Origin: Paenibacillus wynnii
Lineage (GTDB): Bacteria; Bacillota; Bacilli; Paenibacillales; Paenibacillaceae
Direction of reading: 5' to 3'
DNA: 64,000 nucleotides
Assembly (NCBI RefSeq): GCF_000757885.1
Contig: NZ_JQCR01000003.1
Location: 372,001 to 436,000 of the forward strand
This document shows positions 31,203-40,513 of this stretch, one piece after another (the first letter of the stretch is position 1; every line of letters begins with the position of its first letter). The translations under genes and the position numbers were made by a program. A model generated the notes under the pieces. It had not been told where the DNA came from. It did not search any database and saw only the letters and a program-made list of their open reading frames with translations.

Positions 31203-32549
31203 TTACTGGAAAAGCAATGTCTGAATAGCATGAGCCGGAATCGAATGCTCAGCCAGTTGTCCACGGTAGCTTAGTGTAAACGGTAGCTTGCTCTCCGTAC
31301 GGTTCATTACAATAACTGCGATTGTACCGTCAATATTACGGAATGCAGTAGTTTCAAGCTTATCGGTATATTTGGAGCTGCCAATCCGCTTGGCTCCCGG
31401 ACGAATGAATTTGCTGAAGTGTCCGATGTAATAGAACGAGCTTTCAAAAATAACCTCATCCTTCTGGGTATCTCCAATGATAGGAGCATCACAGTAGTTG
31501 CCCACATGGTTAGGACCGCCTTGTTCGTCCAAAACAATATTCCAGTCCGTCCAGCAGGACATCCAATTATTCAGGTTGCCCATAATGTCATGGCCATAAC
31601 GTTCGCCCGTATTCCAGGAGCCGAGATGAACGCCGCCTTCCTGACAACCTTCGCTGAAGAACAGCTTCTTGTCAGGGAAGCGGTCATGTACAGCAGACAG
31701 TGCTTCAAAGTGATCACCGGAGTACCAGTGGAAACAAATGCCCCAGATATACTTGGAAGCAGCTTCGTCTTCAAAAGCAGCTTTTGCCCGGTCATATACC
31801 CGTTCCTTGTTATGATCCCAAATTAATACCTTCACATGAGACAAGTTAGCTTGCTCCAAGGCAGGACCGAGATAATCTCTGACAAAGTCCTTCTCTTCTT
31901 CAGCTGTATACACACAAGAATCCCAAATTTGAACGGCTTTGGCTTCGTTCTGTACGCTAACTGCCCAGATATCAATACCCTCGGCGGCATAAGCCTGAAT
32001 GTACTTCACGAACATGTCGGCCCAAGCTTGTCTGTACTCGGGTTTTAGCTTCCCGCCATTATTCATTTGACCATTTGTTTTCATCCATGCTGGCGGGCTC
32101 CATGGGGACGAGAAGAGGCGGAAGTCCTCACCGCTTAATGCTGCCGCCCGTTGAATCAACGGGATAATAGCCTCATGATCTCTTGAGATATTGAAATTAC
32201 GCAGCTCTGCGTTTTCTTCCTCAACATAGGCATAGTTACCTAACGAGAAATCACAGCTCTGGATGTGTGAGCGGCATAGCGTATAGCCAATTCCGTGCTC
32301 GGGATGGAAGTATGCATCGATGATTTCTTTTTGTTTAGCTTCACTAAGCTTTGCGATGGTTACAGCTGACGCCTCGGTGAGAGCTCCGCCAAAGCCTTCG
32401 ATTTCCTGATATTCCAGATCCTCATAAATATTAATCAGTTCCATTTCTTTTTCAGCAGAATCAGGACTGAACGATATAGACGTTTTTTCGGTTAAGCGGT
32501 CCTCAGTATCTTTTGCGGTTTGGATGACGCGAACAATGCCTTCATTCAT
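31203..32549 (-). CDS. GH30-family glucosylceramidase-type glycosidase
   Basis: A 448-residue GH30 enzyme. Motifs are EIEGFGGALTEASA, YTLCRSHIQSCDFSLGNYAY, SPWSPPAWMKTNG, AVSVQNEAKAVQIW (acid/base Glu in QNE), and LFFSEGCQEGG (nucleophile Glu). It ends with the beta-sandwich arm YRGQLAEHSIPAHAIQTL. No signal peptide, so it works in the cytoplasm on imported oligosaccharides. GH30 activities include beta-glucosidase, beta-1,6-glucanase and beta-xylosidase; the exact one is uncertain. It diverges from an AraC-type regulator, a common arrangement for control of the enzyme. Confidence 0.9.
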   Translation of the reverse strand: MNEGIVRVIQTAKDTEDRLTEKTSISFSPDSAEKEMELINIYEDLEYQEIEGFGGALTEASAVTIAKLSEAKQKEIIDAYFHPEHGIGYTLCRSHIQSCDFSLGNYAYVEEENAELRNFNISRDHEAIIPLIQRAAALSGEDFRLFSSPWSPPAWMKTNGQMNNGGKLKPEYRQAWADMFVKYIQAYAAEGIDIWAVSVQNEAKAVQIWDSCVYTAEEEKDFVRDYLGPALEQANLSHVKVLIWDHNKERVYDRAKAAFEDEAASKYIWGICFHWYSGDHFEALSAVHDRFPDKKLFFSEGCQEGGVHLGSWNTGERYGHDIMGNLNNWMSCWTDWNIVLDEQGGPNHVGNYCDAPIIGDTQKDEVIFESSFYYIGHFSKFIRPGAKRIGSSKYTDKLETTAFRNIDGTIAVIVMNRTESKLPFTLSYRGQLAEHSIPAHAIQTLLFQ

Positions 32550-32679
32550 AGCGGTTAATAACCTCCTACAATATATTTCTATTTCATTATAGAAGGAGAA
32601 TGGCCTATCTTTGAAGAAACAATATGGCTAAGAACCTCAACAATCTGGTCATAACCGTATTAAGAAAAGAGGATCAACT

Positions 32680-33474
32680 ATGGAAATTAACCCTATTCAT
32701 ATACATCTCACCGCCTTTATGCGGCATAATCAACCGTTTCGGCATTTATTCCGGGAAGGTCTAGATACCTATATTATCCGGTTGCAAGCGGAAGGGGAGT
32801 GTGAAGCACTGATCGATGGGGAGATGGTTAACGTTCAGCCCGGTGACCTGCTGTTATTCCGACCCGGGGAAGTGTATGATTTAAGAATCGGAGAGAAAGT
32901 AAGTCCCTTAGGGTTAAGTGCGGACTATTATGTAATGTGCACAGGAGAATGGATAGATGGCTGGTGGAATAAGAGGGTAAGATCTAAGAAAGTAAGAATT
33001 ACCGATGACGGTCGGCTTCAAAGCATATGGCAGCAGCTAATTCTGGAGAAAAGAAGGCTGGACGGCGGGAATAAGGATATTGTGGAGGCTTTATTTAAGG
33101 CGTTGTGCTTGCTGCTAGACCGGGCCATTGAAGAGGCTCCCTCAACTTCCTCTGCCCCCTTACTGTTGGCTTTTAAGATGAAGAGCTTTGTTGAGGAGCA
33201 TGCTACGTCTGTCTTCAGGCTGGAGGATGTTGCCGGCCACGCCGGTATTAGTGTTACAAGAGCCGTGCATCTATTCAAAGCTCAGTTCGGGTACTCTATT
33301 ATGCAATATGCGGGGCAGATTCGTCTCGCCTTGGCTTTGCAACTTATGGACAAAAGCAACTATACGTTGGAGCGGATTGCAGAGGAAACCGGCTTTGGAA
33401 GCTATACTTATTTCCACAGAGTATTCAGAGATCGGTATGGAGTAGCACCCGGCGCATACCGTAGGAGAGGGTGA
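32680..33474 (+). CDS. AraC-family transcription regulator with cupin sensor
   Basis: A 264-residue protein. The N-terminal cupin-like half has GECEALIDGEMVNVQPGDLLLFRPGEVYDL. The C-terminal two-helix-turn-helix DNA-binding domain has FRLEDVAGHAGISVTRAVHLFKAQFGYS and TLERIAEETGFGSYTYFHRVFRDRYGVAPGAYRRR. Members bind a sugar or metabolite and activate nearby carbohydrate genes. It diverges from the GH30 gene over 130 bp, so that gene is the likely target. Confidence 0.88.
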   Translation: MEINPIHIHLTAFMRHNQPFRHLFREGLDTYIIRLQAEGECEALIDGEMVNVQPGDLLLFRPGEVYDLRIGEKVSPLGLSADYYVMCTGEWIDGWWNKRVRSKKVRITDDGRLQSIWQQLILEKRRLDGGNKDIVEALFKALCLLLDRAIEEAPSTSSAPLLLAFKMKSFVEEHATSVFRLEDVAGHAGISVTRAVHLFKAQFGYSIMQYAGQIRLALALQLMDKSNYTLERIAEETGFGSYTYFHRVFRDRYGVAPGAYRRRG

Positions 33475-33497
33475 TTCACAGTTTCCAATAAAATAAA

Positions 33498-33540
33498 AAG
33501 GCCCGCTGCACATAAAGAATGTGACCGCAGGCCTGAGTTT
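33498..33540 (+). terminator. Bidirectional terminator between AraC-type and SGNH genes
   Basis: AGGCCCGCTGCACAT / ATGTGACCGCAGGCCT hairpin with one or two mismatches, A-run before and T-run after. Both flanking genes converge here. Confidence 0.8.
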
Positions 33541-33561
33541 AATTTAGCATCTGGGTAAAGT

Positions 33562-34317
33562 TTATCTTGTGCTTTCCAGCAGTAGTTGAGGCTCACTGTT
33601 CCGGATGAAATCCATGACCTTGTCAAAAATAATACGGTGTCCCTCTTTGTTGGGATGTATACCGTCCATGCAAATGAACTTCGTGAAATCCGGCTGCTGA
33701 AGGAAGGCGCCTCTGACGTCTATAATCTTAGTCTTAGTGCTTTCCGCTACCTTAATGATTGTGGAGTTGTACCGTTCCTGCCACCAATAAATCTTAGTGA
33801 CACTTCCGAGCCACTTCAAAATATTCACTTCCGACACCGGATTGTTCTGGCTGACCCATTTGAAATAGCTGTCGGCGTTCAGTGGGGGTAGGCTCATAAG
33901 AATAGGCATGATCTGCTGATTTCTGAGGAAATCAATCATGTCTAACAGCATCTTTTCAAAAGCAGGGAAGTCGGTCTTGGGGTTATGCTCAGCTTCAGGA
34001 TTATCGGCAATCTCTCCCCAATGGAAATCACAATCATTCCCGCCGAACTCAATTAGAACCACATCAGGCTTTTCCTTAAGGACATCTCTTTTAAGATTCC
34101 CTAAGCCTTTCATCAGGGTGTTGCCGAATTTAGCTGTATTGCGCAGTGCTCCATTTAGCTTATTCTGTAAGAGAGAAACGTAATTCTCTTCCAAGATGAC
34201 ATACCTGCTTCGGTCTTCATCATAAATGACACCTTTGGAGATCGAATCTCCGCTGACTATGTATTTGAGCTCTGTATTTACAGACATCTTGCTATCGGCA
34301 TCGCCGTTCATATTCAT
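33562..34317 (-). CDS. SGNH/GDSL-type hydrolase
   Basis: A 251-residue hydrolase. Block I is YIVSGDSISKG (nucleophile Ser in GDS), block III IEFGGNDCDFHWGE (oxyanion Asn), block V CMDGIHPNKEGHRII (Asp-x-x-His). No signal peptide. These enzymes remove acetyl or other acyl groups from sugars. Given GH30 and GH78-like neighbours, an esterase acting on acylated plant oligosaccharides is likely. It is monocistronic between terminators. Confidence 0.88.
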   Translation of the reverse strand: MNMNGDADSKMSVNTELKYIVSGDSISKGVIYDEDRSRYVILEENYVSLLQNKLNGALRNTAKFGNTLMKGLGNLKRDVLKEKPDVVLIEFGGNDCDFHWGEIADNPEAEHNPKTDFPAFEKMLLDMIDFLRNQQIMPILMSLPPLNADSYFKWVSQNNPVSEVNILKWLGSVTKIYWWQERYNSTIIKVAESTKTKIIDVRGAFLQQPDFTKFICMDGIHPNKEGHRIIFDKVMDFIRNSEPQLLLESTR

Positions 34318-34398
34318 TACCTCACCTCGGGTGCTTCTATATTCTTATAATCAGTTTAATCTATTTAGGTAAGGATTACATCTATGGAGGGGAAAACC

Positions 34399-34767
34399 AT
34401 GAAAAATAACGATACAAATAGTCCTGTGAATCTCAATGTGGACAGTATTCAATACAGCAAGGAAAATGAGGAGCTTGTAAAAAGCGGATTTTGGGCTAAA
34501 ACAAAGAAATTCGCAGGAAAGGTTCCGTTTACGAGGGATGCCGTTGCCATGTATTATTGTGCGATGGATGCCAGAACCCCTTTGTGGGCCAAAGGAATAG
34601 CTTTCGGTGCACTAGCTTACTTTATTACACCTATAGATGCCATCCCGGATGCCCTCATTGCTATGGGATTCACGGATGATGCCGCTGTAATAATGGCTGG
34701 GTTCAGAGCGATTTCGAGCCAAGTCAAGGACGAACATCTGGATAAAGCCGAGATGTTTTTCAAATAG
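34399..34767 (+). CDS. DUF1232 (YkvA-like) protein
   Basis: A 122-residue protein. The start is ATG 34399 with GGAGGGGA about 8 nt before it. The DUF1232 core is seen: VAMYYCAMDARTPLWAKGIAFGALAYFITPIDAIPDALIAMGFTDDAAVI. The N-terminal 35 residues are polar. Function unknown; the family has a short amphipathic-hairpin membrane motif. A terminator follows. Confidence 0.85.
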   Translation: MKNNDTNSPVNLNVDSIQYSKENEELVKSGFWAKTKKFAGKVPFTRDAVAMYYCAMDARTPLWAKGIAFGALAYFITPIDAIPDALIAMGFTDDAAVIMAGFRAISSQVKDEHLDKAEMFFK

Positions 34768-34778
34768 GACGACGATAA

Positions 34779-34805
34779 GACCGGGGAGCTGCCCCGGTTT
34801 TTTTG
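34779..34805 (+). terminator. Terminator after the DUF1232 gene
   Basis: CCGGGG-AGCTG-CCCCGG stem followed by seven Ts. Confidence 0.92.
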
Positions 34806-34930
34806 ATGGGGAGAGGTAAATCTGTAAAACAAGCAAGTTTATCCGTAATCCAGTCATGGTGTATCCGTGTGGGAAACGTTCTAATGGAGGTAGGACATTA
34901 ACTGAGAAAATTTAAGGAGGATTATTAATC

Positions 34931-36472
34931 ATGTCTGAACATGTTCAACGTTTTTCCTCAATTGCCGAAGAACTTAATCCGGAAATCTACCAACATAAGT
35001 TATATCCTAAGCATCTGGTGCAGATCGTCAGCGATGATCAAGTCATCCATGGATGGAGGGCTGAGCAGCTACAGGCTTCGGACGAACTGTCTAATTTAGT
35101 GCTTGGAAAGGGAGAAGAAGTGATTCTGGATTTCGGTGACCATACCGTTGGCAGGTTGTCTCTGCATATCAAACCCGTGGGAAGTCCGCCGGATGCTCCT
35201 TTATACCTTAAGGTGACCTTTGGGGAAATGCCGGTGGAAATGGCTGTTCCTTTCTCTGAATATGAAGGTTGGCTTAGCCGCTCCTGGTTGCAAGAGGAAG
35301 CCTATCATGTGGATGTATTACCTGCTGTGCTTCATATGGAGAGAAGATACAGTTTCCGTTATGTGAAGCTTCAGGTTATTGATACCTCTGTTAAATACAA
35401 GGTGAGCTTCGAACAGGTTTACTGTACTGCAGTAACTTCAGCGGATCAGAGTCAACTGCAGCCCTTAGAGCATGAAGATCCTGAATTGATGGCCATTGAC
35501 GCGGTCAGTATCAAAACACTAGAGGATTGCATGCAGGAGGTTTTCGAGGACGGACCGAAACGGGACCGGAGGTTATGGCTTGGAGATTTGCGGCTTCAAG
35601 CACTCGCCAATTACGAAACCTTCAAGAACAATGGTTTGGTTAAACGTTGTCTCTATCTGTTTGCTGCATTTCCTAATGACAAAGGTCTTATCACCGCAAA
35701 TTTGTTCATGAAGCCGGTGATCATTCCTGATGATACTTACCTCTTTGACTATTCGCTTATCTTTGTTGCAACATTACATGATTACTATCAAGCGACCGGA
35801 GATTTGAAAACATTACAGGAGTTATGGCCGACGGCCTATCGCCAGATCGAGCTATCATTGGAAAAGCTAGATGAACGGAGTGTTTTACAAGATGAAAATA
35901 CCTGGTGGTCCTTTATTGATTGGCATCAGGAACTGAATAAACAAACGGCTTCACAAGCCGTTCTAATCTATAATATGAAGCTGGGTTTGGTCCTAGCCGA
36001 ATGTCTCGGTGATCAGAAACAGGACTTGCTGAGGGCACAAATGGATAAGATCCAATCGGCATCTTTGGAGCATCTATGGAGTGATGAGCTGGGGTTTTTT
36101 GTGAGCGGCAGGGAGGAGCAGGTCTCATGTGCTTCGCAAATTTGGATGGTACTTGCAGGGGTAGTGGAGAATGAGAAAGCGAAAGATCTTCTGCTTCGTA
36201 TGCTCGATGAGAAATCTGCACTTCCGCTAACTACACCCTATATGGTTCATCATCTGATTGAGGCTCTAATTCAAGTTGGGGAGCGGGAACGGGCGGTTGG
36301 AGAAATGAAAAGTTATTGGGGCAGCATGATAAAAGACGGAGCGGATACCTTCTGGGAGTTATATGATCCCAACAACAAGAACTTTTCACCGTATGGAAGC
36401 TATTTGATCAATAGCTATTGTCATGCCTGGAGCTGTACACCGACTTATTTTATACGTAAATACGAGTTGTAA
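34931..36472 (+). CDS. Alpha-L-rhamnosidase-like (GH78-type) protein
   Basis: A 513-residue cytoplasmic enzyme. The N-terminal half is a beta-sandwich (VILDFGDHTVGRLSLHIKPV, then VTFGEMPVEM). The C-terminal half is an (alpha/alpha)6 barrel with the diagnostic CMQEVFEDGPKRDRRLWLGDL, TWWSFIDWHQELN and DGADTFWELYDP. These match the acidic catalytic region of GH78-type enzymes. It is shorter than classic GH78 rhamnosidases (about 900 residues), lacking the extra N-terminal sandwiches. The ribosome site is AAGGAGG. It likely cleaves a terminal alpha-linked deoxy sugar from imported oligosaccharides. Confidence 0.82.
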   Translation: MSEHVQRFSSIAEELNPEIYQHKLYPKHLVQIVSDDQVIHGWRAEQLQASDELSNLVLGKGEEVILDFGDHTVGRLSLHIKPVGSPPDAPLYLKVTFGEMPVEMAVPFSEYEGWLSRSWLQEEAYHVDVLPAVLHMERRYSFRYVKLQVIDTSVKYKVSFEQVYCTAVTSADQSQLQPLEHEDPELMAIDAVSIKTLEDCMQEVFEDGPKRDRRLWLGDLRLQALANYETFKNNGLVKRCLYLFAAFPNDKGLITANLFMKPVIIPDDTYLFDYSLIFVATLHDYYQATGDLKTLQELWPTAYRQIELSLEKLDERSVLQDENTWWSFIDWHQELNKQTASQAVLIYNMKLGLVLAECLGDQKQDLLRAQMDKIQSASLEHLWSDELGFFVSGREEQVSCASQIWMVLAGVVENEKAKDLLLRMLDEKSALPLTTPYMVHHLIEALIQVGERERAVGEMKSYWGSMIKDGADTFWELYDPNNKNFSPYGSYLINSYCHAWSCTPTYFIRKYEL

Positions 36473-36489
36473 ATCTCTAGTAATTATAA

Positions 36490-36531
36490 AGAAAAGCCTG
36501 AAATTCTCTACTCAGAGATTCAGGCTTTTGT
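36490..36531 (+). terminator. Terminator shared with the convergent broken AraC gene
   Basis: AAAAGCCTGAA / TTCAGGCTTTT stem with flanking A and T runs. It overlaps the end of the minus-strand frame (stop at 36512). Confidence 0.85.
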
Positions 36532-37263
36532 TCTGTAGATCACGGTATTGGGCCGGAGTGCATCTATAGTATTCAGCGAATTTTTTATAGAAAAAACTTA
36601 GGCTTTCATACCCGACTTCTGCAGAAATTTCATCTATAGTTTTATGGCTATGAGCTAGCATCGACCCCGCAAGGTTCATGCGCTGGGACTGAACCCATTC
36701 TACAAACGTTTTGCCGGTGTTTTTTTTAAGCAGATTGCCCAGATAGTTGGGGTTGAAATTGAATTCGGCGGCGAGACTCTTAAGGGTACATTGGTTATAG
36801 TTTCTCTCGATGTATTTCAGCACGGTTATTAACTCTGTTTTCTTGGAATGCCGAGGTGAATTGTAATAAGTGCTGCCATATACCCGCATTAGCTCCGTAA
36901 ATACGATCAGACAGTAACTGCTAATCATTTCTTGGGAATACTCCGTCGGATCAAAAAATTCGCACATCATATTTCGAATCATATAATGCAGATTTTCATT
37001 GCCCTCGGATTGAAAAACAATAAACCGATCATGATTTGTATTCATGGAGATGGCATTAATTAAGAAATCGGTAACGATACCTGAAGAATATACACCGGGC
37101 CTTTATCAAAAAAAAGATGCTCAGGCATTCGAGGATAGTTTTCTCCTGTTTGCACCTTGAACTCGTTACCACCAAACTCATTGATATTCTGCAGCGTCTC
37201 TTTCTGTACGGTTTCGATGGGGTCCAACTGCTGCAAATATTGATCCAGTGTATGATGATTCAT
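36512..37263 (-). pseudogene. AraC-family regulator broken by a frameshift
   Basis: Two frames add up to one AraC protein of about 250 residues. The 5' piece starts at ATG 37263 behind GAGGGG and reads as a cupin-type sensor (NEFKVQTGENYPRMPEHL, then FFDKGPVYILQVSLP), hitting a stop at 37060. The 3' piece continues as DFLINAISMNTNHDRFIVFQ in the other frame and has an intact two-HTH domain (LAAEFNFNPNYLGNLLKK and IDEISAEVGYESLSFFYKKF). One base gained or lost near 37065-37075 explains it. Sequencing error or programmed shift cannot be excluded, but no slippery site is evident. Confidence 0.75.
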
Positions 37264-37351
37264 GTCATTACCCCTCACGTCTTGCGCTGATGAAGCTTGT
37301 TCATCCGTTTGTAGTCTATTATAGTGCCCGTGGAGGATTAGGGAAAGTTCA

Positions 37352-38440
37352 TTAAGTCGTTACTTTTGCATATATGATAAAAAACAACGCCAACCCGCCT
37401 ACTAATAAATAATTAGGGACATCGAATAACAAGTTAACCGCGAACAAAACTCCAAGTAGCGCTAATAAGAACACAAAATGATAGAGCTCCAGCTGCTGCT
37501 CTTTAACTCTGAATTTGTGGAAAACAAAGGTCGTAGAAAAAAAGTACAGCACTACAGATCCATAAATAAACGTCACAATAAATAGATTCTTCAGCTGTTC
37601 CAAGAATAATAATTGAATAGAAGCCGCAAGCATACTCATCGCCAGAAATATGAATAAATGACCATAGATAATGGCTTGCCCGGCTGTTTGTTTCGTCTTG
37701 TCGACCTTCTTTTCTACATTGTCAAAATACTGCCACCACATCGCTATGATTAGCACAAAGGTTATGGCTGCGAATAGAATAGAGTGCCAGGTCCAGGTGC
37801 TCGACTGTAACACGGCTAGGATACTTATCACGGATTCTCCAAGAAGAATCAATGTAAACAAAGCGAAGCGTTCTAACAAATGATGAGTATTTACGGGGGT
37901 TTTCTTCAAGATCCGTCTTCCGACTATGGGTACCATAATATCGGCAATAATTCCGGCGTACAAAATGGTGTAACGAAGCCATGAATCAAAAAATAGCGAC
38001 GTACAAGAGATGGCTATGCCCACCCAAAAATAAGTTCCCAGATAACGCGCTGTGGCTTGATTGTGGCCATGTTCTTTTTGGTGAACAGAAAGATATTGAA
38101 GAGCGGTCATACTTCTTAGACCTACATAACCCACAAGGAATGAAATATAGTATTGATCAAATTCTACCGATAAGCTAGCCGTCATAATGAGTGCGAAAAA
38201 TAATTGAAGAATTAAATAGATCCGATGCTTTAGGATGTCCTGTCCAAAACGGTTCATAAATAGGGTCTGGCCTGCCCAAGCCCACCATATGGGAATGAAG
38301 ATTAACACAAATTTCGCCAAGTATTCAAAAGGAATTACACCATGCTCTACATGGACGAGGACATGACTTGCTTTAGAAACAGCGGCTACAAATAGTAAAT
38401 CATAAAAAAGCTCCAACCAAGTTACTTTCTTTGGTGCCAT
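37352..38440 (-). CDS. LtrA-like multi-pass membrane protein
   Basis: A 362-residue protein with about ten membrane segments. The N-terminal signature is KKVTWLELFYDLLFVAAVSK, as in the low-temperature-requirement A family, with AGQTLFMNRFGQD and the conserved HLLERFALFTLILLGESVI. The physiological role is not established in Bacillales. Monocistronic, no terminator seen. Confidence 0.9.
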   Translation of the reverse strand: MAPKKVTWLELFYDLLFVAAVSKASHVLVHVEHGVIPFEYLAKFVLIFIPIWWAWAGQTLFMNRFGQDILKHRIYLILQLFFALIMTASLSVEFDQYYISFLVGYVGLRSMTALQYLSVHQKEHGHNQATARYLGTYFWVGIAISCTSLFFDSWLRYTILYAGIIADIMVPIVGRRILKKTPVNTHHLLERFALFTLILLGESVISILAVLQSSTWTWHSILFAAITFVLIIAMWWQYFDNVEKKVDKTKQTAGQAIIYGHLFIFLAMSMLAASIQLLFLEQLKNLFIVTFIYGSVVLYFFSTTFVFHKFRVKEQQLELYHFVFLLALLGVLFAVNLLFDVPNYLLVGGLALFFIIYAKVTT

Positions 38441-38799
38441 GTAATTACCTCCCGGGACGGCGTAGATTAAAATAATATTTCGTGATTTTGTAACAAAGAT
38501 AGGGCTAATATCCTTAATTTTAACCTCAAAATTGATATTTTTGTGATTTTTTTTATATTATTTATGAAATCGCTACATTCTTCCCCGTTCGGGAAAGCTG
38601 ATATAAAGGTCAGATGGTTCTGTAGCATCATCTGATTTTCAACTCTCTGTGATTGTCTATATTACAGTAGGACGAAATAACATCTAATTAATTGTTGTGT
38701 ATGGCCCTGCTTTAAAAATAGACAACATTAATCTATTATTAATCATATGTTCAGTGAACCATCTAACTTAATTCGTGTTACGAAAGGGAGTTACAAAGC
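38441..38799. other. Intergenic region with a hairpin
   Basis: Holds a TCAGATG / CATCTGA stem followed by TTTTC near 38613-38642, a possible terminator or attenuator, and a GTTCAGTGAAC palindrome near 38749. The next gene's ribosome site AAAGGGAG is at about 38783. No coding frame is supported. Confidence 0.4.
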
Positions 38800-39474
38800 G
38801 TGGATAAATCGACAACGACTCAGCAAGATATCCTGTCTGCTATGAATTTCAGACATGCCACTAAAGAATTTAACAGCAGCAAGAAAATCACAGATTCCGA
38901 CTTTCAGTTTATTCTAGAAACCGGACGTCTGTCTCCGAGCTCCTTTGGCTTTGAGCCATGGAGGTTTGTTGTTGTGCAAAACCAAGAGATTCGGGAGAAG
39001 CTGCGCCCTTACGCTTCGGGAGCCCAAAAGCAGCTAGCAACTGCGAGTCACTTTGTACTTATTTTATCAAGGCTTCCAAAAGATATGGTCGCGAACTCTG
39101 ATTATATCAAGAACATGATGGAGAATGTTCAAGAGCTGCCTGCGGAAGTCGTCCTGGCTAAAGGTACAACTTATGATAAGTTCTTAAGAACCGGCTTTAG
39201 ATTACAAGAGAATGAGCGAGTTATGTTTGAGTGGAGCTGCCGGCAAACGTATTTGGCACTAGGCAATATGATGACCGCCGCTGCCCTAATAGGCATTGAC
39301 TCCTGCCCTATGGAAGGCTTTGAGAGGGACAACATTGAAAAGGTTCTAATCGAAGAAGGAATAATGGACCCCGAGCATTTCGGAATCTCCTGTATGGTGG
39401 CTTTTGGATATCGTCAGTATGAACCCGGAAAGAAAACACGGCAATCGGCGGACCAAGTTATACAGTGGGTGTAA
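38800..39474 (+). CDS. NAD(P)H-dependent nitroreductase-family oxidoreductase
   Basis: A 224-residue flavoprotein of the nitroreductase family with a GTG start. Signature: AMNFRHATKEF at the N-terminus, TGRLSPSSFGFEPWRFVVVQN (FMN site), TYLALGNMMTAAALIGIDSCPMEGF, and FGYRQYEPGKKTRQSADQVI at the C-terminus. It acts as a dimer with FMN, reducing quinones, nitro compounds or other acceptors. Monocistronic. Close to the NfsB/YdgI type. Confidence 0.9.
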   Translation: MDKSTTTQQDILSAMNFRHATKEFNSSKKITDSDFQFILETGRLSPSSFGFEPWRFVVVQNQEIREKLRPYASGAQKQLATASHFVLILSRLPKDMVANSDYIKNMMENVQELPAEVVLAKGTTYDKFLRTGFRLQENERVMFEWSCRQTYLALGNMMTAAALIGIDSCPMEGFERDNIEKVLIEEGIMDPEHFGISCMVAFGYRQYEPGKKTRQSADQVIQWV

Positions 39475-39591
39475 TAAAAAAATGTAAAATGATGGTAATC
39501 TAAAGCATTGTCAAAAGGGGAGCATTTCATATATTGTTGAAAAATGGTGCAAATATCCAGTGCTGTTATTTTGACAGGGGAAGTGAAGCTT

Positions 39592-40122
39592 TTGAAAAAG
39601 ATACTATATAGCTGTGTTGCTATCTTATCTGTAGTAGGGTTTATAATCTATGGCTTTATCAGTGCTCCCAAGGTCATACATGTGAATCAACAGATTGAAG
39701 TTACTGCGTACAAAGTGGAGGATCGCAGCTTTTCTAAGAAGGTTTTGATCTCTTTATCGGGTGTATTTGATGAGAAGTCGGAAAGCTATCTTGGTAAATT
39801 AACAGTGAACGGGAAGGAATATATGAACTGTAGTTTGGATCCAAAGTTCGCTATGGTACAGTGTTCTGAGGTTGGGAATGAGAAACCGCCGCGTGACCAT
39901 CTGGGTATGGTAGTCGCTAACGAAGATTTCAGCAAATGGAGTCTCAAGGTAGGACCGTCAGACCAAAATGAGAATAACTTATATACAGTACTAAACCAAG
40001 GTTCTACAACTACAGATGATATCATTCTAAGTATACCAGACACAGATAGAGACTCTTCACTGAGGGCCTTTGATGAATTAATGCAACACCATGTCGTGGA
40101 ATTAAAACAGAGTTTTAAATAG
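39592..40122 (+). CDS. Membrane-anchored extracytoplasmic protein, unknown
   Basis: A 176-residue protein. The TTG at 39592 is preferred as the start because AGGGGAAG lies 8 nt upstream. An N-terminal anchor (ILYSCVAILSVVGFIIYGFI) is followed by an extracytoplasmic domain containing VNQQIEVTAYKVEDRSF, YMNCSLDPKFAMVQCSE (two Cys, maybe a disulfide) and DQNENNLYTVLNQGST. I do not recognise a family. It stands alone between the nitroreductase and a small protein gene. Confidence 0.6.
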   Translation: MKKILYSCVAILSVVGFIIYGFISAPKVIHVNQQIEVTAYKVEDRSFSKKVLISLSGVFDEKSESYLGKLTVNGKEYMNCSLDPKFAMVQCSEVGNEKPPRDHLGMVVANEDFSKWSLKVGPSDQNENNLYTVLNQGSTTTDDIILSIPDTDRDSSLRAFDELMQHHVVELKQSFK

Positions 40123-40215
40123 GAAGTGTCCTTGCGTCCATGTTTGTAAATCACTTCAACGGGTAACTATAACTAAGGAACAACAAAACGCAGCCCGTAT
40201 GAAGGAGGATGTAAC

Positions 40216-40398
40216 ATGTCAGATCAAACTCAAAATGAAGCTGATATTCGGAACAAAGCAAATAAAGATGGAGACTCATTGGCAGAAATGAAGAAAATGA
40301 AAAACGGTGTGGACATTGAGCCGGAAGCCGATGAATGGACAGCCAAACCCGCACCTACTGCACATCCAGACCCGATCCCGAATAATAAGGATATTTAA
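40216..40398 (+). CDS. Small hydrophilic protein, unknown
   Basis: A 60-residue protein with a very good ribosome site (TGAAGGAGGATG). Composition: Asn, Asp, Lys, Glu and Pro rich, no Cys and no membrane segment (KNGVDIEPEADEWTAKPA in the centre). Family not recognised. A hairpin terminator follows within 20 bp. Confidence 0.6.
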   Translation: MSDQTQNEADIRNKANKDGDSLAEMKKMKNGVDIEPEADEWTAKPAPTAHPDPIPNNKDI

Positions 40399-40413
40399 AT
40401 GAAATGTATGATA

Positions 40414-40447
40414 GAGACCGCCCCTTTATAAGGCGGTCTGTTTTTTA
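40414..40447 (+). terminator. Terminator after the small hydrophilic protein
   Basis: AGACCGCC / GGCGGTCT stem with a CCTTTATAA-type loop and a run of six Ts. Confidence 0.9.
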
Positions 40448-40513
40448 ATTTGTTTCGGGATAGTGCTTCATGTAAAGTAAGAGAAAACTTACTTCTACAT
40501 AGGAGAGTGGACC

